From: Hetaerina americana
Taxonomy: Eukaryota; Arthropoda; Insecta; Odonata; Calopterygidae
Assembly (NCBI GenBank): GCA_022747635.1
Contig: JAKTNV010000001.1
Span: forward strand, 38,439,351-38,503,350
Direction: 5' to 3'
Length of the DNA: 64,000 nt
Shown here: piece after piece, positions 48,063-59,819 of the stretch
Layout: each line of letters begins with the position of its first letter
Position numbering within the stretch: the stretch's first letter is position 1
Notes under the pieces: generated by a model
The model's database searches: none
Seen by the model: only the letters and a program-made list of their open reading frames with translations
Told to the model about the DNA's origin: nothing
Translations under genes and position numbers: made by a program

Positions 48063-50184
48063 CACACCTCGTTGGCCAATAGTTATGTTACAAGTATCGA
48101 GACTACAGAATACTGATGGAAATCCAAAATTCACCCAGTTGCTTAACCATCAAGAGTCCGAAGGTCGGAAGAGTTCCATCATTTACTTCCCAGGCAATTT
48201 CCTGCTTCAGTTGGAACGATTCGAACTAATGCTTAATTTGAACCCAAATTACGTAACCAAAAAGGGGCTCTAGAAAAACGTAGTTTCTACTGCTCGCTTG
48301 CGCGAAGAACCCTCTCGTTTCATGGTCATTTCATACCACTCCCTTGTTCCACATCCCGACACCTTTCGACTGCGCCAACGCCGCGGTACCAGAAGTGCCT
48401 AATGCATCCGCTGGACTTGGTTACGCATCGATGGTACGACGAATCGGACAGGGGCATCGTTGATTTGCGCTCAACCCGCTGGAAGCTCGTGTTTACTGAG
48501 TTATGCCCCTTCACGATCCTGACATTTCGTTTCGAACGATTTTATCAGGAACGCATTCGGATGCACAATATTCTCAAAGCTCATCATGATTTCTGCGCAA
48601 ATAGACGGAATTGCAACGTTCGGTCTGCGCTGACAGAGAATTTTATAAATCGACGGTCGCGAATCGCTACTCGCCCATCACAAGGGCGCTTCTTTTACAA
48701 TCGCGCTGCTTTTACAATCGCGCTTCTTTTACAATGGGCGCTCGGAGGCAGCTCTGCATTTTTTTATGATGGAGTGAGGGAAAGAGAGAGGAAAGCGGGG
48801 GAAGAGGGGGGCGGAGAGATGAGAGAGATGGTTTGATTCGCACCATTAAACCTGATAGTCAAAGAACTAGTAACGTACATCACGATCGATCATTGAGTGG
48901 ATTGAATATTTTAAGTCAGGCCGGTGTGTCGAAATTGGCGGTACGAGGCCCAAAGAGTAACTTTGACGTTTGTCTAGACGCAATGTTAATTTACCCAAAC
49001 AATTTCACCCATACAGTGGAAATGTTTATGCATATTTCATATTTCTGAAACATTCGTCTATTATTTCTATAGCCATAAAAATTCGTGGAAGCTTTAGTAA
49101 ACAGTGCTGAGGAATCATATTCGAATTTTATAAGTTTCCGAACAAAGGCCCTGACAATTCCTAATATTCAAAGAAAATAATAAATGTTGGCATATTTGAC
49201 TCAATAAACTGATAAACCTCCGTACAGAGAATGAATCATGGGGAGAAACCTTTCACCAGATGAGATTCTCCTTTAAAATATGCTATTTTCTATTCCCAAA
49301 ATACTAAAGGGAGGCCGAGAAAGAACTAGCAGACTTGACAGAAGCCGAAACCCATTACGATTCGTCCCTATTCTTCAAAATGACATTGTTTTCTTGGGGT
49401 TCCATTTTGTGACGTATTTAGTCTCCTTCTTTTGTATTTTTAAATATTCATTGAATGCTCACAGGCAGTATTAATCACATGAAAATTTTCGACACTCAAC
49501 AATATTGCTACTTTGTCATGTAGTCATGTGTAACAATTTTTATAAATGATACATTCCACGAAATATCGTGGTTTGTATGGCTGCACTACCAATTCTAATT
49601 TGCAAAGCAAAACATTTGATGAAACGATTGAAGCCCTAGCCATGCACTTCTCTTTCCGTGAAACCTCGGGATGCTTAGGCTCGACAAACTGATGAGTGTC
49701 GCGTCCTGCACGCGTCAGCGTCAAACACCAAAAGGCCACGGAGAGTGTGTGCAGAAAACTTTGTTAAAACGTCTGCTGACATGTGGGGAGTCATCCCATC
49801 CATAGAAGTGAAAAATTAATTGGATGCATTATCGTGGAAGAGGGTGTATTTCCCGTTTCAATGGTGGTGTATTATTATTTAAAGAAATGGAATTTTGTGA
49901 GTCATCTTCTCAGACTCAGATTTTGGAAGTACCGTATAATGAACCCCAGTATTGATATATCAAGTTTTAAGTAATCTCAGTGAATTTTTTTATAAGTAGA
50001 GTGAAGCAAAGCAAAATTTCAGCGCTAAAAGAGAGCATTTATTTGTTCTAATAGCTTTGCCGCAGGCCGAAAGCATCTGGTATCAACATATTTTACCTGA
50101 ATACGTTTAACTACTAACATAGCAAATAAAACTTTTCGTGGAACTCGAGGAGTTTGCCTTCGCTCTTCTCAGCAAAAAACTTAC
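48063..50184. other. Intron, mostly unremarkable
   Basis: A short purine run lies at 48775-48830. The repeated words gcgcttcttttacaatcgcg and gcgctgcttttacaatcgcg at about 48687-48735 are a local tandem duplication. Nothing else was seen. Confidence 0.45.
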
Positions 50185-50300
50185 TTCCCCAGTTGTTTAT
50201 TCAGGCTTCGTTTGCCTACATTTTTTTCCCTAACCTCAATCGAAGGTCTGCCTACATTAATTACAGCCAATGACGTGGCCACCGTTCCAAATTCCTGACT
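50185..50300 (-). CDS. Candidate internal exon, 116 bp, same strand as the LDL-A/TM gene
   Basis: On -, a strong acceptor (aaatgttctcatgcttcag) and the donor GGGGAA|gtaagt enclose 116 bases open in only one frame: entry phase 0, exit phase 2. The product includes SQEFGTVATSLAVINVG and a basic end KRSLNKQLG. Exit phase 2 would put the 40-bp exon into the frame ending EWFV. The transmembrane exon exits in phase 1, so this exon cannot be joined to it directly without a stop and needs another partner. Codon bias is mild. It could belong to an alternative transcript or be a false exon. Confidence 0.4.
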
Positions 50301-51067
50301 CTGAAGCATGAGAACATTTAAGTTTTGATTTTGAATTCTCAATGGAACTTGAATGACCAGTTTACACCGAGACCTTGCGGTGAACATGCTATTTCAATAA
50401 AGGTGAGATTTATTCTGTGTTAGATGAATTGGATATGGAGAATTATTAATCGTGACCGAAACTCACGAGATACGATAAATCTTTAAATCTCATATCATAT
50501 CTAAGGTTATTATAGAAGAGCAAGAAAAAATACTGACCGAAAGGAAAAACATGCACTGACTTTCTTTGCCGAAAGTTATGAGATATCGTGGAAGGCTGAC
50601 AAAGAAGCTTATCTCAGGGTCACTATCATGTAAAGGTGGATTTACATTTTCCGAAAGTCAGTAGAGTTACATCAGTTATTAATATTGTATTCGTTTCTCA
50701 TGCTCCTAGAATATTCGAAGCTAAAAGCATTTAGAAACATATTTGCCCGAGGATTATGATGCGTATTTTTGTGCACATTTTCCGATGAAGCAATCATTAC
50801 GTTTGTTTCTTCCGCTATCGATAACCCTACAATTGCTACAGTCTGAGGAACGGGAATATAATTTGGGTAAGAGATGCAGGAGGAGGATCGGAAGAGAACA
50901 GTGAAGCCTTCATTTGACGGAAATTAATTCCAACTAATTAAGGCAATAAAAAATATAAAATGCACAATTGTGGTCGGAGTTTTCCATTCACATCGTTTGA
51001 AGGGATGAGGGAACTCCAATTCACTCACAGGAAGACTGGGTAGAGCTACCGCTCTTAGTGCACTCAC
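50301..51067. other. Intron
   Basis: AT-rich sequence between two splice-bounded exons. No repeats recognised. Confidence 0.45.
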
Positions 51068-51319
51068 CTGTCCGAACCCGAACTCCTCACTTTGCCAGGC
51101 AGCAGAGGTGGGCCCGGAAGCCGCTGCAGTACCCGATGACCCGGCCCGCAGGGAGAAGCAGGTTTCCCGGCGGGAACACTCGTGTGGCGCCCGGAAACGG
51201 GACCTGTGTCGTCCCGCCGCCTGCCCCCACAATAGTCGTCCCGCCCCCCGCCAATCCTCCCATCCCCACTCCGCCCATCGTCCCCGTCCCGCTCCCGTTC
51301 CACCCACGGATCTGGTGGA
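51068..51319 (-). CDS. Gly-rich cytoplasmic exon, possible cassette with alternative C-termini
   Basis: On -, the acceptor ctcgccctgcgccatgcag and the very strong donor GGACAG|gtgagt enclose 252 bases, a multiple of three. Joined to the transmembrane exon (exit phase 1), it reads LHQIRGWNGSGTG, then GGGTT-rich sequence, and ends HLCCLAK with TGA at 51087-51089. About four-fifths of codons in this frame end in G or C. A second acceptor AG lies 8 bases in (exon start 51311); its use gives another open frame to the donor, exit phase 2, which feeds the 40-bp exon in the frame ending EWFV. The region is GC-rich and low in complexity, so frame choice by composition is risky. Confidence 0.55.
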
Positions 51320-52541
51320 CTGCATGGCGCAGGGCGAGGGAAAACAAAAGAACAACAGGTTGCGCTGAATTCCTTCTCCGTGGCTCATTCCAAGTGGATC
51401 AATTTATATCTTTGAATTTTTTGATAAGGAAACAAATTATGCTTCGAGAGTAAGCATTTCTTATTTAGCTTCGAATATTTCACCGAAGGTCCTTTCCTTC
51501 CGGAAAGCGTACTTACAATAATAAATGAAATTGTCTTTTTAACTTTAAGACACATTCCCACATCCAATCTGCCAAGGAATATTTTCAGATGTATTGGTAA
51601 TTAATTGATAAACATGACACAATTACCATATTAAATGCAAAGAGCCGGATAATTGGTTTGATTTCTCCTCCAATATGACAAAACAGAGTACCTAATTTCA
51701 TGGAAACATATTTAATAACGTTAATGCCACAGTACGTACTTACATCAGTCGTACGAATTTAGGTATGCTATAAAAATGACGACAATATATCTAGTTGATA
51801 ATTTAAATAATAATTTTTATGTTTGATTGATAGGATTTATGCCTGAAACCTTTGGGGACAAATAAACACCATACAAAGTTTTATCAAATAGGAAAATCTA
51901 ATTAAGCATCCTCATAGAGGTTGCATATACTTGTTTTAACTTGTTCATACGTGTTTGTACTTGTTGCTCATATTCAACACACAAAATAATCCATATTGAC
52001 AACAAATATAAAACCGAAAGGATAGGTTTGATTATTCATTGATTACTTCGTTGTCAACAGAATCTCTAGAGAAGAAATTATATAGAGATTTGGGACTGTC
52101 GTGACGACGAAGTATTTAAACCACAAATATAGTGACAAGGTATGTTTCATTAAATTTCGGCCTTGATTACTATACTACTTAGGCATATAATAAATACGTT
52201 TATAAATTTCATAGGAGGGTACTAAGGACATCAGTAGGAGTATACGGGAGAGTCAACAACTTTTTAAGTTTAAATTAATGTAGGAATATAAAATTGGAGT
52301 TACAGAAAACCTTTATTGCTCGAGTCTGCTCCCCTGTAATCATCACAACGAGAATTTAGATAAGTTCCCAATTTACTTTCTTTTTTATATAGGGATGTAT
52401 TGTCAATTAAAAAAATACACCGTTCCCACTATTTCTTGAATTGCCAATTCTTTCACTGTGGCATTACCCAGAATTGCCCTTTGGGAGTCTGCCTTTCTTG
52501 CTTTTTGGCATTATTACAGTTTGCGTGTCGCCGGCACTTAC
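51320..52541. other. Intron
   Basis: AT-rich, bounded on - by the donor CCGC|gtaagt and the acceptor catgcag. I looked for a small exon that would change phase and found none. Confidence 0.55.
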
Positions 52542-52769
52542 GCGGATAGGCCGAGGTGGAATTGGCGGATGACAAAAGCTGCTGCTGTTGTGACTGGGCG
52601 TTCGCAGAAGCTGTTGAGGACGAGGCAGCCCCGGAGGGCACTGCCCTCTGGCGTCTGCACACGCAAAGCACCACGGCGGCAACAGCGGCGCACAGCGCCA
52701 GCAGAGTTCCGACGGCCACAGCAGCAAACACGGGCACGCTCATCCCCAGGATACTGCCGGAGTCGTTGC
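52542..52769 (-). CDS. Transmembrane exon of the LDL-A receptor-like gene
   Basis: On -, the acceptor cttctgcttcaataaaag and donor CCGC|gtaagt enclose 228 bases, phase 1 in and phase 1 out. The product begins NDSGSILGMS, then has a 23-residue hydrophobic segment (VPVFAAVAVGTLLALCAAVA and so on) followed by the stop-transfer RRQR. After that comes a tail rich in Ser, Ala and Gln with QSQQQQ, ending NSTSAYP. The preceding exon exits in phase 1 and joins in frame, giving an Arg at the junction. This is the membrane anchor of a type I single-pass protein. The long open frame through 52926 to 52453 is this exon plus intron. Confidence 0.85.
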
Positions 52770-53626
52770 CTTTTATTGAAGCAGAAGAAAGAGAGACGCT
52801 TTTTAAAAGAAAGAGCTCTCGAAGTATGGGGAACGTGTAAATGATAGTGAACAGCACGCGGGGTTGTATGGGACCACGGGGACTCCAGTTGCACTCAACC
52901 ATTAATTCCATAACTTTTCGGAGCACTGGATTCGTGTGAAGGACATAACCTCATTCCCTTTGTACACACCGACCTGTATCCAGTGCTTACGTACGGCTTT
53001 TACTTTTTGAATTTGAAAATAAATAACTTTTTTCCCATTGGAACGATTACTCAAAAAGTCCTCAAGCATGGCCCGAATTTCTCTTAGATGATACTAGCTG
53101 GAATAATGAGGCTATAAGAAATTTACTATCAGAAGGATTTGGATACAGGCAGGAACAATGATTTCCTTCTCTTAGTAATTAAAATATGTATACAGTATAT
53201 ATTGCATAATGCAGAAAGAGAATAATATTCCTTTAATGAGGAAAATAGACGATGATGGGAGATAATATTCGATCTTGACATATTGGAAAACCTTTATAAG
53301 CATTTAATAATAGGAAAAGAAAAGTGCTCAGTGATGGACCCATCCATTTAATGATTCTAGTCTTTTCTACACATTATTTCAAAACTTAGCGCATTCAAAT
53401 ATTTTATGATCGATGATTTATCTCGTCATTAATTCGTAATTATTTGCGGTAGCATAATGCTGCTCTAATTTTCTTCTCCAACATTTCTAGTATCATCAAA
53501 AATCTTATTTTGTCCTCAAGTAAAATAATTAAGGAGTGATTTTTACTGATTTTGACTGGAGTTTAGCGAGCATGCGGCATAAACGTAATGCAGTTAGGTT
53601 TGCATAGCATAAGATCAGAGACTCAC
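52770..53626. other. Intron
   Basis: AT-rich sequence between the LDL-A exon donor (CACAC|gtgagt on -) and the transmembrane exon acceptor. Confidence 0.7.
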
Positions 53627-53749
53627 GTGTACAGCTGTTACTCGCTTCTTCGTCTGACCCATCGGAGCAATGATTGACGTCATCACATACGAGATCGTTG
53701 TCAATGCAGAACTCCTTTAGGGTACACCGGAAGTCCTTGCAAGCATGTT
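53627..53749 (-). CDS. LDL-receptor class A domain exon
   Basis: On -, the acceptor gaacatg-adjacent ttttatttcag and donor CACAC|gtgagt enclose 123 bases, phase 1 on both sides as is usual for LDL-A modules. The translation has six cysteines spaced 4, 5, 6, 5 and 11 apart, beginning HACKDFRCTLKEFC. It carries the calcium-binding acidic box CDDVNHCSDGSDE. One exon therefore holds one complete module. It sits just outside the membrane in the protein, because the next exon has the transmembrane segment. The layout suggests a small receptor or co-receptor; CUB plus LDL-A proteins of the Neto/LEV-10 type are one possibility, but no CUB exon was found. Confidence 0.92.
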
Positions 53750-56700
53750 CTGAAATAAAAAGAATTGAAATGCAGACTTTAGAATACCTTCATCTAAGCT
53801 ACCAAGATGTGAAGATACCATCACAAGATTTTGACCGTTTTAACACGAACATATTTATACACAGACACGTAGTTATCACATAAGTGGCTAGCTTAAATCT
53901 CTGAGTGAATATTATGATACGGAATGTATCAAATAACTGTATAATTAAACTAATTAGGATAATAAATGCATAAAGAGTTCAATAGATTTTGGCAAAATCG
54001 TAAACAAGTGAATCAAAACCACTGATCCCACATTTAATCTCTCAACGTCACTCGGGTAAGATCTCTGTTATCCTACCAGAAATATGCGAATATAACGGCT
54101 GATGGATCTTTAAAAGGAATATTTGAAATTCATTCCGTCACACCCAGGAATTAACAACGCCAAGTAAAATGATTTTATGACACGATTTTGTCCGTCTTTC
54201 TCGTATTCCAAAATCAGGCTGCGTGGGAATTTGAATATTTCACAATTCGTACGCATCAAAACTGGATCCAATCTTGCGACCGAGCCCGTTAGAATAATTT
54301 CCACGCTTTGTGCTCCGAATTCGGATTCAGGGAGATAACAGGGGGAGAATGGGGGAGGGGAGCAAGAGGGAGGGGGGGGATAGATTTTAAATTGGATAAC
54401 CCCGGCAAAAGGATTTTCTGAAGCGAGCACTCCTTCCAGTCATCCTCGATGACAATGCCTCATAAGGATCGGGGGCGAAATAAACCATCATCCATGTTGA
54501 AACCCGCAGCGGTTTGAGTGGTGAACTCAAGTATCGAAACAATGGCTTGTGGTATTCACTCTCTCTCTCTGCAAAAAAATTGATACGCTCTGCAGATGCG
54601 AATTGGAGGCCAGGCTCTGAGGAAAACACAGCCATCATTCATTGTCATTCGTCGAAGACTATTTCCGACTTTCCAATTAGTAAAACGCAGGATGCTGTGC
54701 TTGTACTGAAGGTACGGGGCGTGGGGGTGCGGGAGAAGAAAACATCGCCGTCCAAAAACCCGCGTGCGTAAACAAATAAAGGGGAGAACTCAGGATATCA
54801 GAAGCCATTCTTTCGTGGATTTTTACTCAAAAGCGTCCTCGAGAAGGGATTTCTTCCGAAATAACAAGTGGTTCATACTCCCTTGAGAACGAAGCCCTCG
54901 ACCATACGCTTTATTCAGTCATCCTCACTTAAGTTGGGAGAAATAAAACAATCCTCTTTTCAATAGGTACGAAAATGGGAATAACTCTGGCTTCTCTACG
55001 AGCGATTAAAATTTTCGTTGAATTTTAATTTGATAAGCCCGTTGTTCCTGCTATTTTGATCTTCATGCCTGACGCACGTGGACCGCTTTTAACGAATTGA
55101 TAGCACAACGCACGAAAAATCATAGACAATCGGAATACAGATAGGCAACATAAGTCATCATTTGATTGATATAAGACATCAATGGAAAAAAAAACTAAAC
55201 TAATATTGCTCTTAAGAAGGGTATTGCGCCGAAAGAGACCACAGGAAAAGAATATGAGCACGGAACTTTAAGTATGGAAAAACTAAATAACGAAAGTTTC
55301 TTTTGCGAATATCCTTTTACGACTCTCTTTTGCCTTAAACCCAAGATATCCACCTTGTAAACTTCTCTGAATTCTCTTGTCTTTCACTTGACATGCATGT
55401 AAATAATAAAACTCTGCCGTGTAAGGTAAAACAAATGGCTCAGGAGTTAGACATTAATAGCTATACAACATATTCTATTTTGAACAAAATTATGTCCATC
55501 CAGATGTCTCCAGAGCAAGGGAGAAAGAAAGGTGGGCGAGAAGGTCATTCTCAGTGAATTAAAGACCCGTTCATTCATATTTGATATCGCACCCTCTCAT
55601 TCATATTTGATAACAAAGCAATATGGTGTAACCCTGAATCATGATTAGGTTGGTCAACTAGGGAGTTGTGATGAGAGCCGAGATTCAGGATCTTTGTCGC
55701 CAATGGCCACAGAACACTTTGCATCAAAGGGTAACTCGAAAACTTTGGGTAATGAGTAACTAGAAAGAACGGGGCATAATTTTAAGAATATGAAGGCATG
55801 CAAACAAAAAAAAATACAAAATGATTCAGTAAAGATCACTTACTACAGCTAGGATAACTATACAGAAGGTCATTGCCTTCACATGAATCAATAGGAAGAT
55901 TGGTTTTGATGGGCGAGGACAGAGCTCACCTTGTGCTTAGCACCTCTGGAGCGCTTGGAATTCACTCATTTAAAATGTGTGAGTCCGCGCCACCCGCAGT
56001 TTCCAAAAAAATAATAGTTTCCGGAAAATAGCATCACTCGTGTTGAGCTGCCCCCAGACTTCACTTAAATAACAATTCGGTACATCCCGGCGGATGGCTT
56101 TACACTGAACCTTCAGAGCTACTACTATGACGCACTGCGATTGGAATATATTTTTGCCAATGGATTACATTAAGTATCATCGCAGGAAATGCCTTCGCGA
56201 CACTAATGTGACTGTTTGACCTCATTTACAAATATTCCTATGCAGAATATGATTTGAAGCATCTTTGCAGTTAGCGTCTATTTCCAAGAGAGGTCACCGG
56301 TGGCGGGAGCAATAAAGGGCCGCGCGGCTTGCAACGCACGGGGAGGAAAAAGTGCCGTTGCCCAGGATGAAGGGTTTAGCAAACTTCAGAGCAGGCTTTC
56401 TCGGTAGTGAAAGTCTCAGGAGTGAAGCTGCGTGCGACCGTGATCTTGGTGACGATCGGGTAATCCTTTGTCACGCCTAATGTTATTTCATTGGCTTTTC
56501 TATACTGCCTCTCTACCCCTCCTCCCAAAGAAATTTCCTACCCCGATTTCTAATTATGACAACTCAGCTCGTGGGTCGTTTGCAGTGATCTGATGCGATC
56601 ACGAAAAATAAAAATCTTTTTTCCTTAGTATCCCTTCCAAGTACAAGGGGAATCATCCCACCCCATTTCCTTTGACTTGCACAGGCCCCCTGGCTCTTCT

Positions 56701-57719
56701 CTTTCCCGAAGTGCACCGTGACCGAGTAGAGAACAGTTACACAACCGTCCAATTACTTCATCAAAAAGGATCGACCGATAACTTTGAATTTTTGCCATCT
56801 AGTTCTTCACTAAAATTACATTGTAACATAAACTGTATGAGACGTATGGCAGAGGGAATTCAGCCGGAAGAATAAGATATCAGCCAGAGAAATTACCTTA
56901 TAATGAGCTGAAAATTTTGTCAGAAAAGTAGAAAAATGAAGTTGAGTAGATTATGGCCAGATACGGATGTGGGAGAACAACTGAACTTGTGGCAAATTAA
57001 GCAGTTTTACAATGGGATTAAATGTGAATAAGATAAAAGTTTCAATGTTATGCCTGTGGTGACATCAGTGCTTGATGATGCTGCAACGCATAGAAATATT
57101 TATCAAATGACTAAGTTTTATTTTATGAGAAACTGTTAATTTTTTATCCAATATAGCAGTAGAAGTTAAACAGTCGTAAAATACGTAAATACGAGTTAGT
57201 TGTGTCGCTAGAATAAAGCGATGGATACCCCTCGGTTTAGTCCTATATGGAATCTTCGGAAAATTCAGGACGCAAGAAGATGTGGGCGAAAATAACAGCA
57301 GCGCAAAGGAAAAAATACTTAGCTAACATAGAATTACATGAGATAGACCATGAAAGTCGGATATATTTTACGTTCGCGAGGGCATGTCGCATGGGCGGAG
57401 CGAAGGCAATAGGTGGTGGCAAAGAAAGACGATAGCGGAAGGTTAAATTGGCACAGGAATATTCCAAGCTCTGCGGGCAAACAACCAAGGAAATAATAAT
57501 GCAATTCATGACGACACGGGCAGCATTTCGTGAAACGGGCATCCTCCTGAATTAGGATTGGGATGGGGGACAGGTCGAATGACGGAAGTACGCGGCGGAG
57601 CGTAGAGGAGGCATAAATGTATATATACGGCTGAGATAACAAGAACACAACCTCACGACCCATTGCATAACTAACAGATTTAACAACAAATATTTACGCT
57701 TCAAGTAAGGGGATATATA
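53750..57719. other. Probably intron of the LDL-A/TM gene; nothing firm
   Basis: Two adjoining - open frames at 54110-54430 and 54387-54638 have balanced composition but no domain or splice frame. A short purine run sits at 54340-54380. A CpG-rich patch at 56280-56460 has no exon. The candidate at 55844-55924 is listed separately. Confidence 0.35.
55844..55924 (-). CDS. Weak candidate exon upstream of the LDL-A exon
   Basis: On -, the donor TGTA|gtaagt is good and leaves in phase 1, which is the phase the LDL-A exon needs; the join would give a Lys. The open frame includes NLPIDSCEGNDLLYSYPSC with two cysteines. The acceptor is poor (ggtgag, no pyrimidine tract) and is set only by an in-frame stop just before it. 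It fits as extracellular sequence but needs transcript support. Confidence 0.25.
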
Positions 57720-58140
57720 TGTGGAGGGTGGGGAAGAGACGATAAAGGAGATGGAGGCAGGAGAGAAGAGAGGGGGGGGGGTGAAGGACGGGGATCTGGA
57801 GGGACGATTGTGGGGGAGTTAGAGAGGATTGGATCAAGTGGACGGGGAGGAAGGGGAATGAGGCGGTGTACGCGTATGGTCGTGAGACAAGGGGAAGAGA
57901 TGTCTAAGGGCCGTAAAGAAAGCCTCTGAAGCCAAGTGGAATGAGGGTGTGCGGGAGGATGGGAAGAGGAAGACAAAGGATGAGAAGGGAGGGTAGCGAT
58001 GTGTCGTGGCATGGATTAGGATTGGTAGGAAGGAGGGAGCGTGGAGTGGCAGCGGGATGTCGGCGGAGGGATGAAGGGGGAAAGGGAGGGCGGGGAGGGA
58101 AGAGGGCGTGTCCTTCCGAGGGAAGGAGAGGGCAAAGGTT
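57720..58140 (+). repeat. Polypurine tract
   Basis: Strongly G/A-rich on + for about 400 bases, with GGGGGGGG at 57774-57781. The antisense open frame (103 codons) is Pro/Ser/Leu/His-rich and has no domain. Confidence 0.7.
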
Positions 58141-59544
58141 GATTTAAGGGGCTTGCCATATGGGGAACGCTAAAGACACGAAACTGGAAGCGGGCATGGT
58201 GGTCTGAGAATGGACAGAAAGGAAGTGAGGCAAGAAGATAAGAGGTGAAGGAAGTCGAGAAAAAATAATAGGTATCCCTACCCTATTCATAACGTGAGAA
58301 AAATAAGGTAGTATAAATCTGAAACAAAACTTTATATGGGCAAGTGTATAATAGTGGTTTATCCACAAAGCATAAAATATAATTAGAAACGAGGCTCAAT
58401 GTACAAATAATTAAAGGAGTTCATTACGAGGCAGCGGAAAACGTTGCTACGGGGTAAAAAAACACAATAATCTCTCTATTCTGTTGAAACCATATTTCCC
58501 AAGGGCCCCGTAAACAGCTTTCCCATGCCCATAGGATAATGGAAAATATATTTTCCAATTACCAGAGAATGGAGATTCATGTCTTACCTTGAGCTATACG
58601 GGGCAATAGGTGTAACTAATATTACTTAACCCATATTACAAATTTAATCCACTCTGTTATATGCAGTAAAAATAAAAATAGAAGTGACACCTGAATATTG
58701 AAGTTGATAAATTTAATTGATTACGTCATAATATAGTGCATAATGCAAATACAAATCTTTAGAGAGAGAACAATGTATTACAGACTTTGGAGTTAACTCA
58801 GTGGTTAACTGAAAAACTAGCTAACGATGAAGTTACACACTCGGACTCCCTTTAATATTTTTTTGCGTGGTCTGAAACTGAAAAGTATTGTGTCTTTGCG
58901 CTTCTCATCGATTCTGTAACGTACATGTTTAACTTTGAAAAATAGAGTTAGAATCGTAAAATTTCATTCCATGAAATATAAAAGTCTAAATAAAAAATAA
59001 TTGCTTTCACTTAATGGAAAGCGCCTTCCTTCAAAAAGACCTTGGATGTGCGTATGTGACAGACTACCAGCATTCAATTTTATTTCTGGCATTAAAGGAG
59101 AAATCCAAATCTCAAGTTGCATTAGGCGATTGATTTTAGTGTTTAACGAAATAATTTTTGAAAATGCAAATGCAAAAGCTGTTCCTCCCACGTGGAATTC
59201 TCTATCAAAATAGGGGACCATCGCATTGGGGATTTAAAAGCAATCACCCAAAATCCTTCAACTTTAAGTCAATGTACCTTTTAATTCACCAATTTAAAGA
59301 CGTAAAGCTGAGACTCTATAGTACCGCACGTTTTCTCTAGCGATCTTTTTACACTTCGAGTTATCTATTATTTCCTTTTTTCGGAAATCTATTCGAAAAG
59401 CTCTGGTGGCTTTCACGGTAATACGCAGACGCCGAAGTTCATTATCAACAGTGGCACTGGTCATCGTAGTCCATAAGAATCTAAATACCGCGCTAAATTA
59501 ATACCTAAAGAAGAATAGAATAAAAGGAGTAATGGAAAAATTAT
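58141..59544. other. Non-coding, no gene recognised
   Basis: AT-rich, with short open frames lacking support. Confidence 0.5.
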
Positions 59545-59710
59545 TATTTTTTTTGTTTTTTGACTGAATTAGGCGAGGTTGAGACTTATAGTCCCTTCTT
59601 CCACCTAAACCTTACATTACAAACTTAACATTATAGACTATTACATTCAACCAAGACCTAGAGGAAGGAAAATCCACCTAGGTGGGAATCGAACCCGCCA
59701 ACTCGGGAGA
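59545..59710 (-). repeat. SINE-like repeat, family B, copy 3 (most complete)
   Basis: On -, the B-box-like gcgggttcgattcccacc (59681-59698) is near the 5' end. The body then matches the copies at 20.8 and 31.3 kb (complement of aggcgaggttgagacttata and gtcccttcttccacctaaac), and the element ends in an A-rich tail, seen on + as attattattttttttgtttt. The insert between 59610 and 59675 is longer than in the other copies. Confidence 0.65.
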
Positions 59711-59819
59711 AATTTGGAGAAGAGGGATATGGGGATTTAGGCGGGTAGATAATTTGTGGCAAAGAAGAGTAGATAGCCTCAGTCACAGGGGGCTGGAAAA
59801 TAGCTCTCTACATTGTTTT
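59711..59819. other. Spacer
   Basis: No feature recognised. Confidence 0.4.

Noticed and set aside
55930..55963. 34-bp micro-exon reading NSKRSRGAKHK on -
   Set aside because: The acceptor is weak and no open frame leaves in the phase required by the LDL-A exon.
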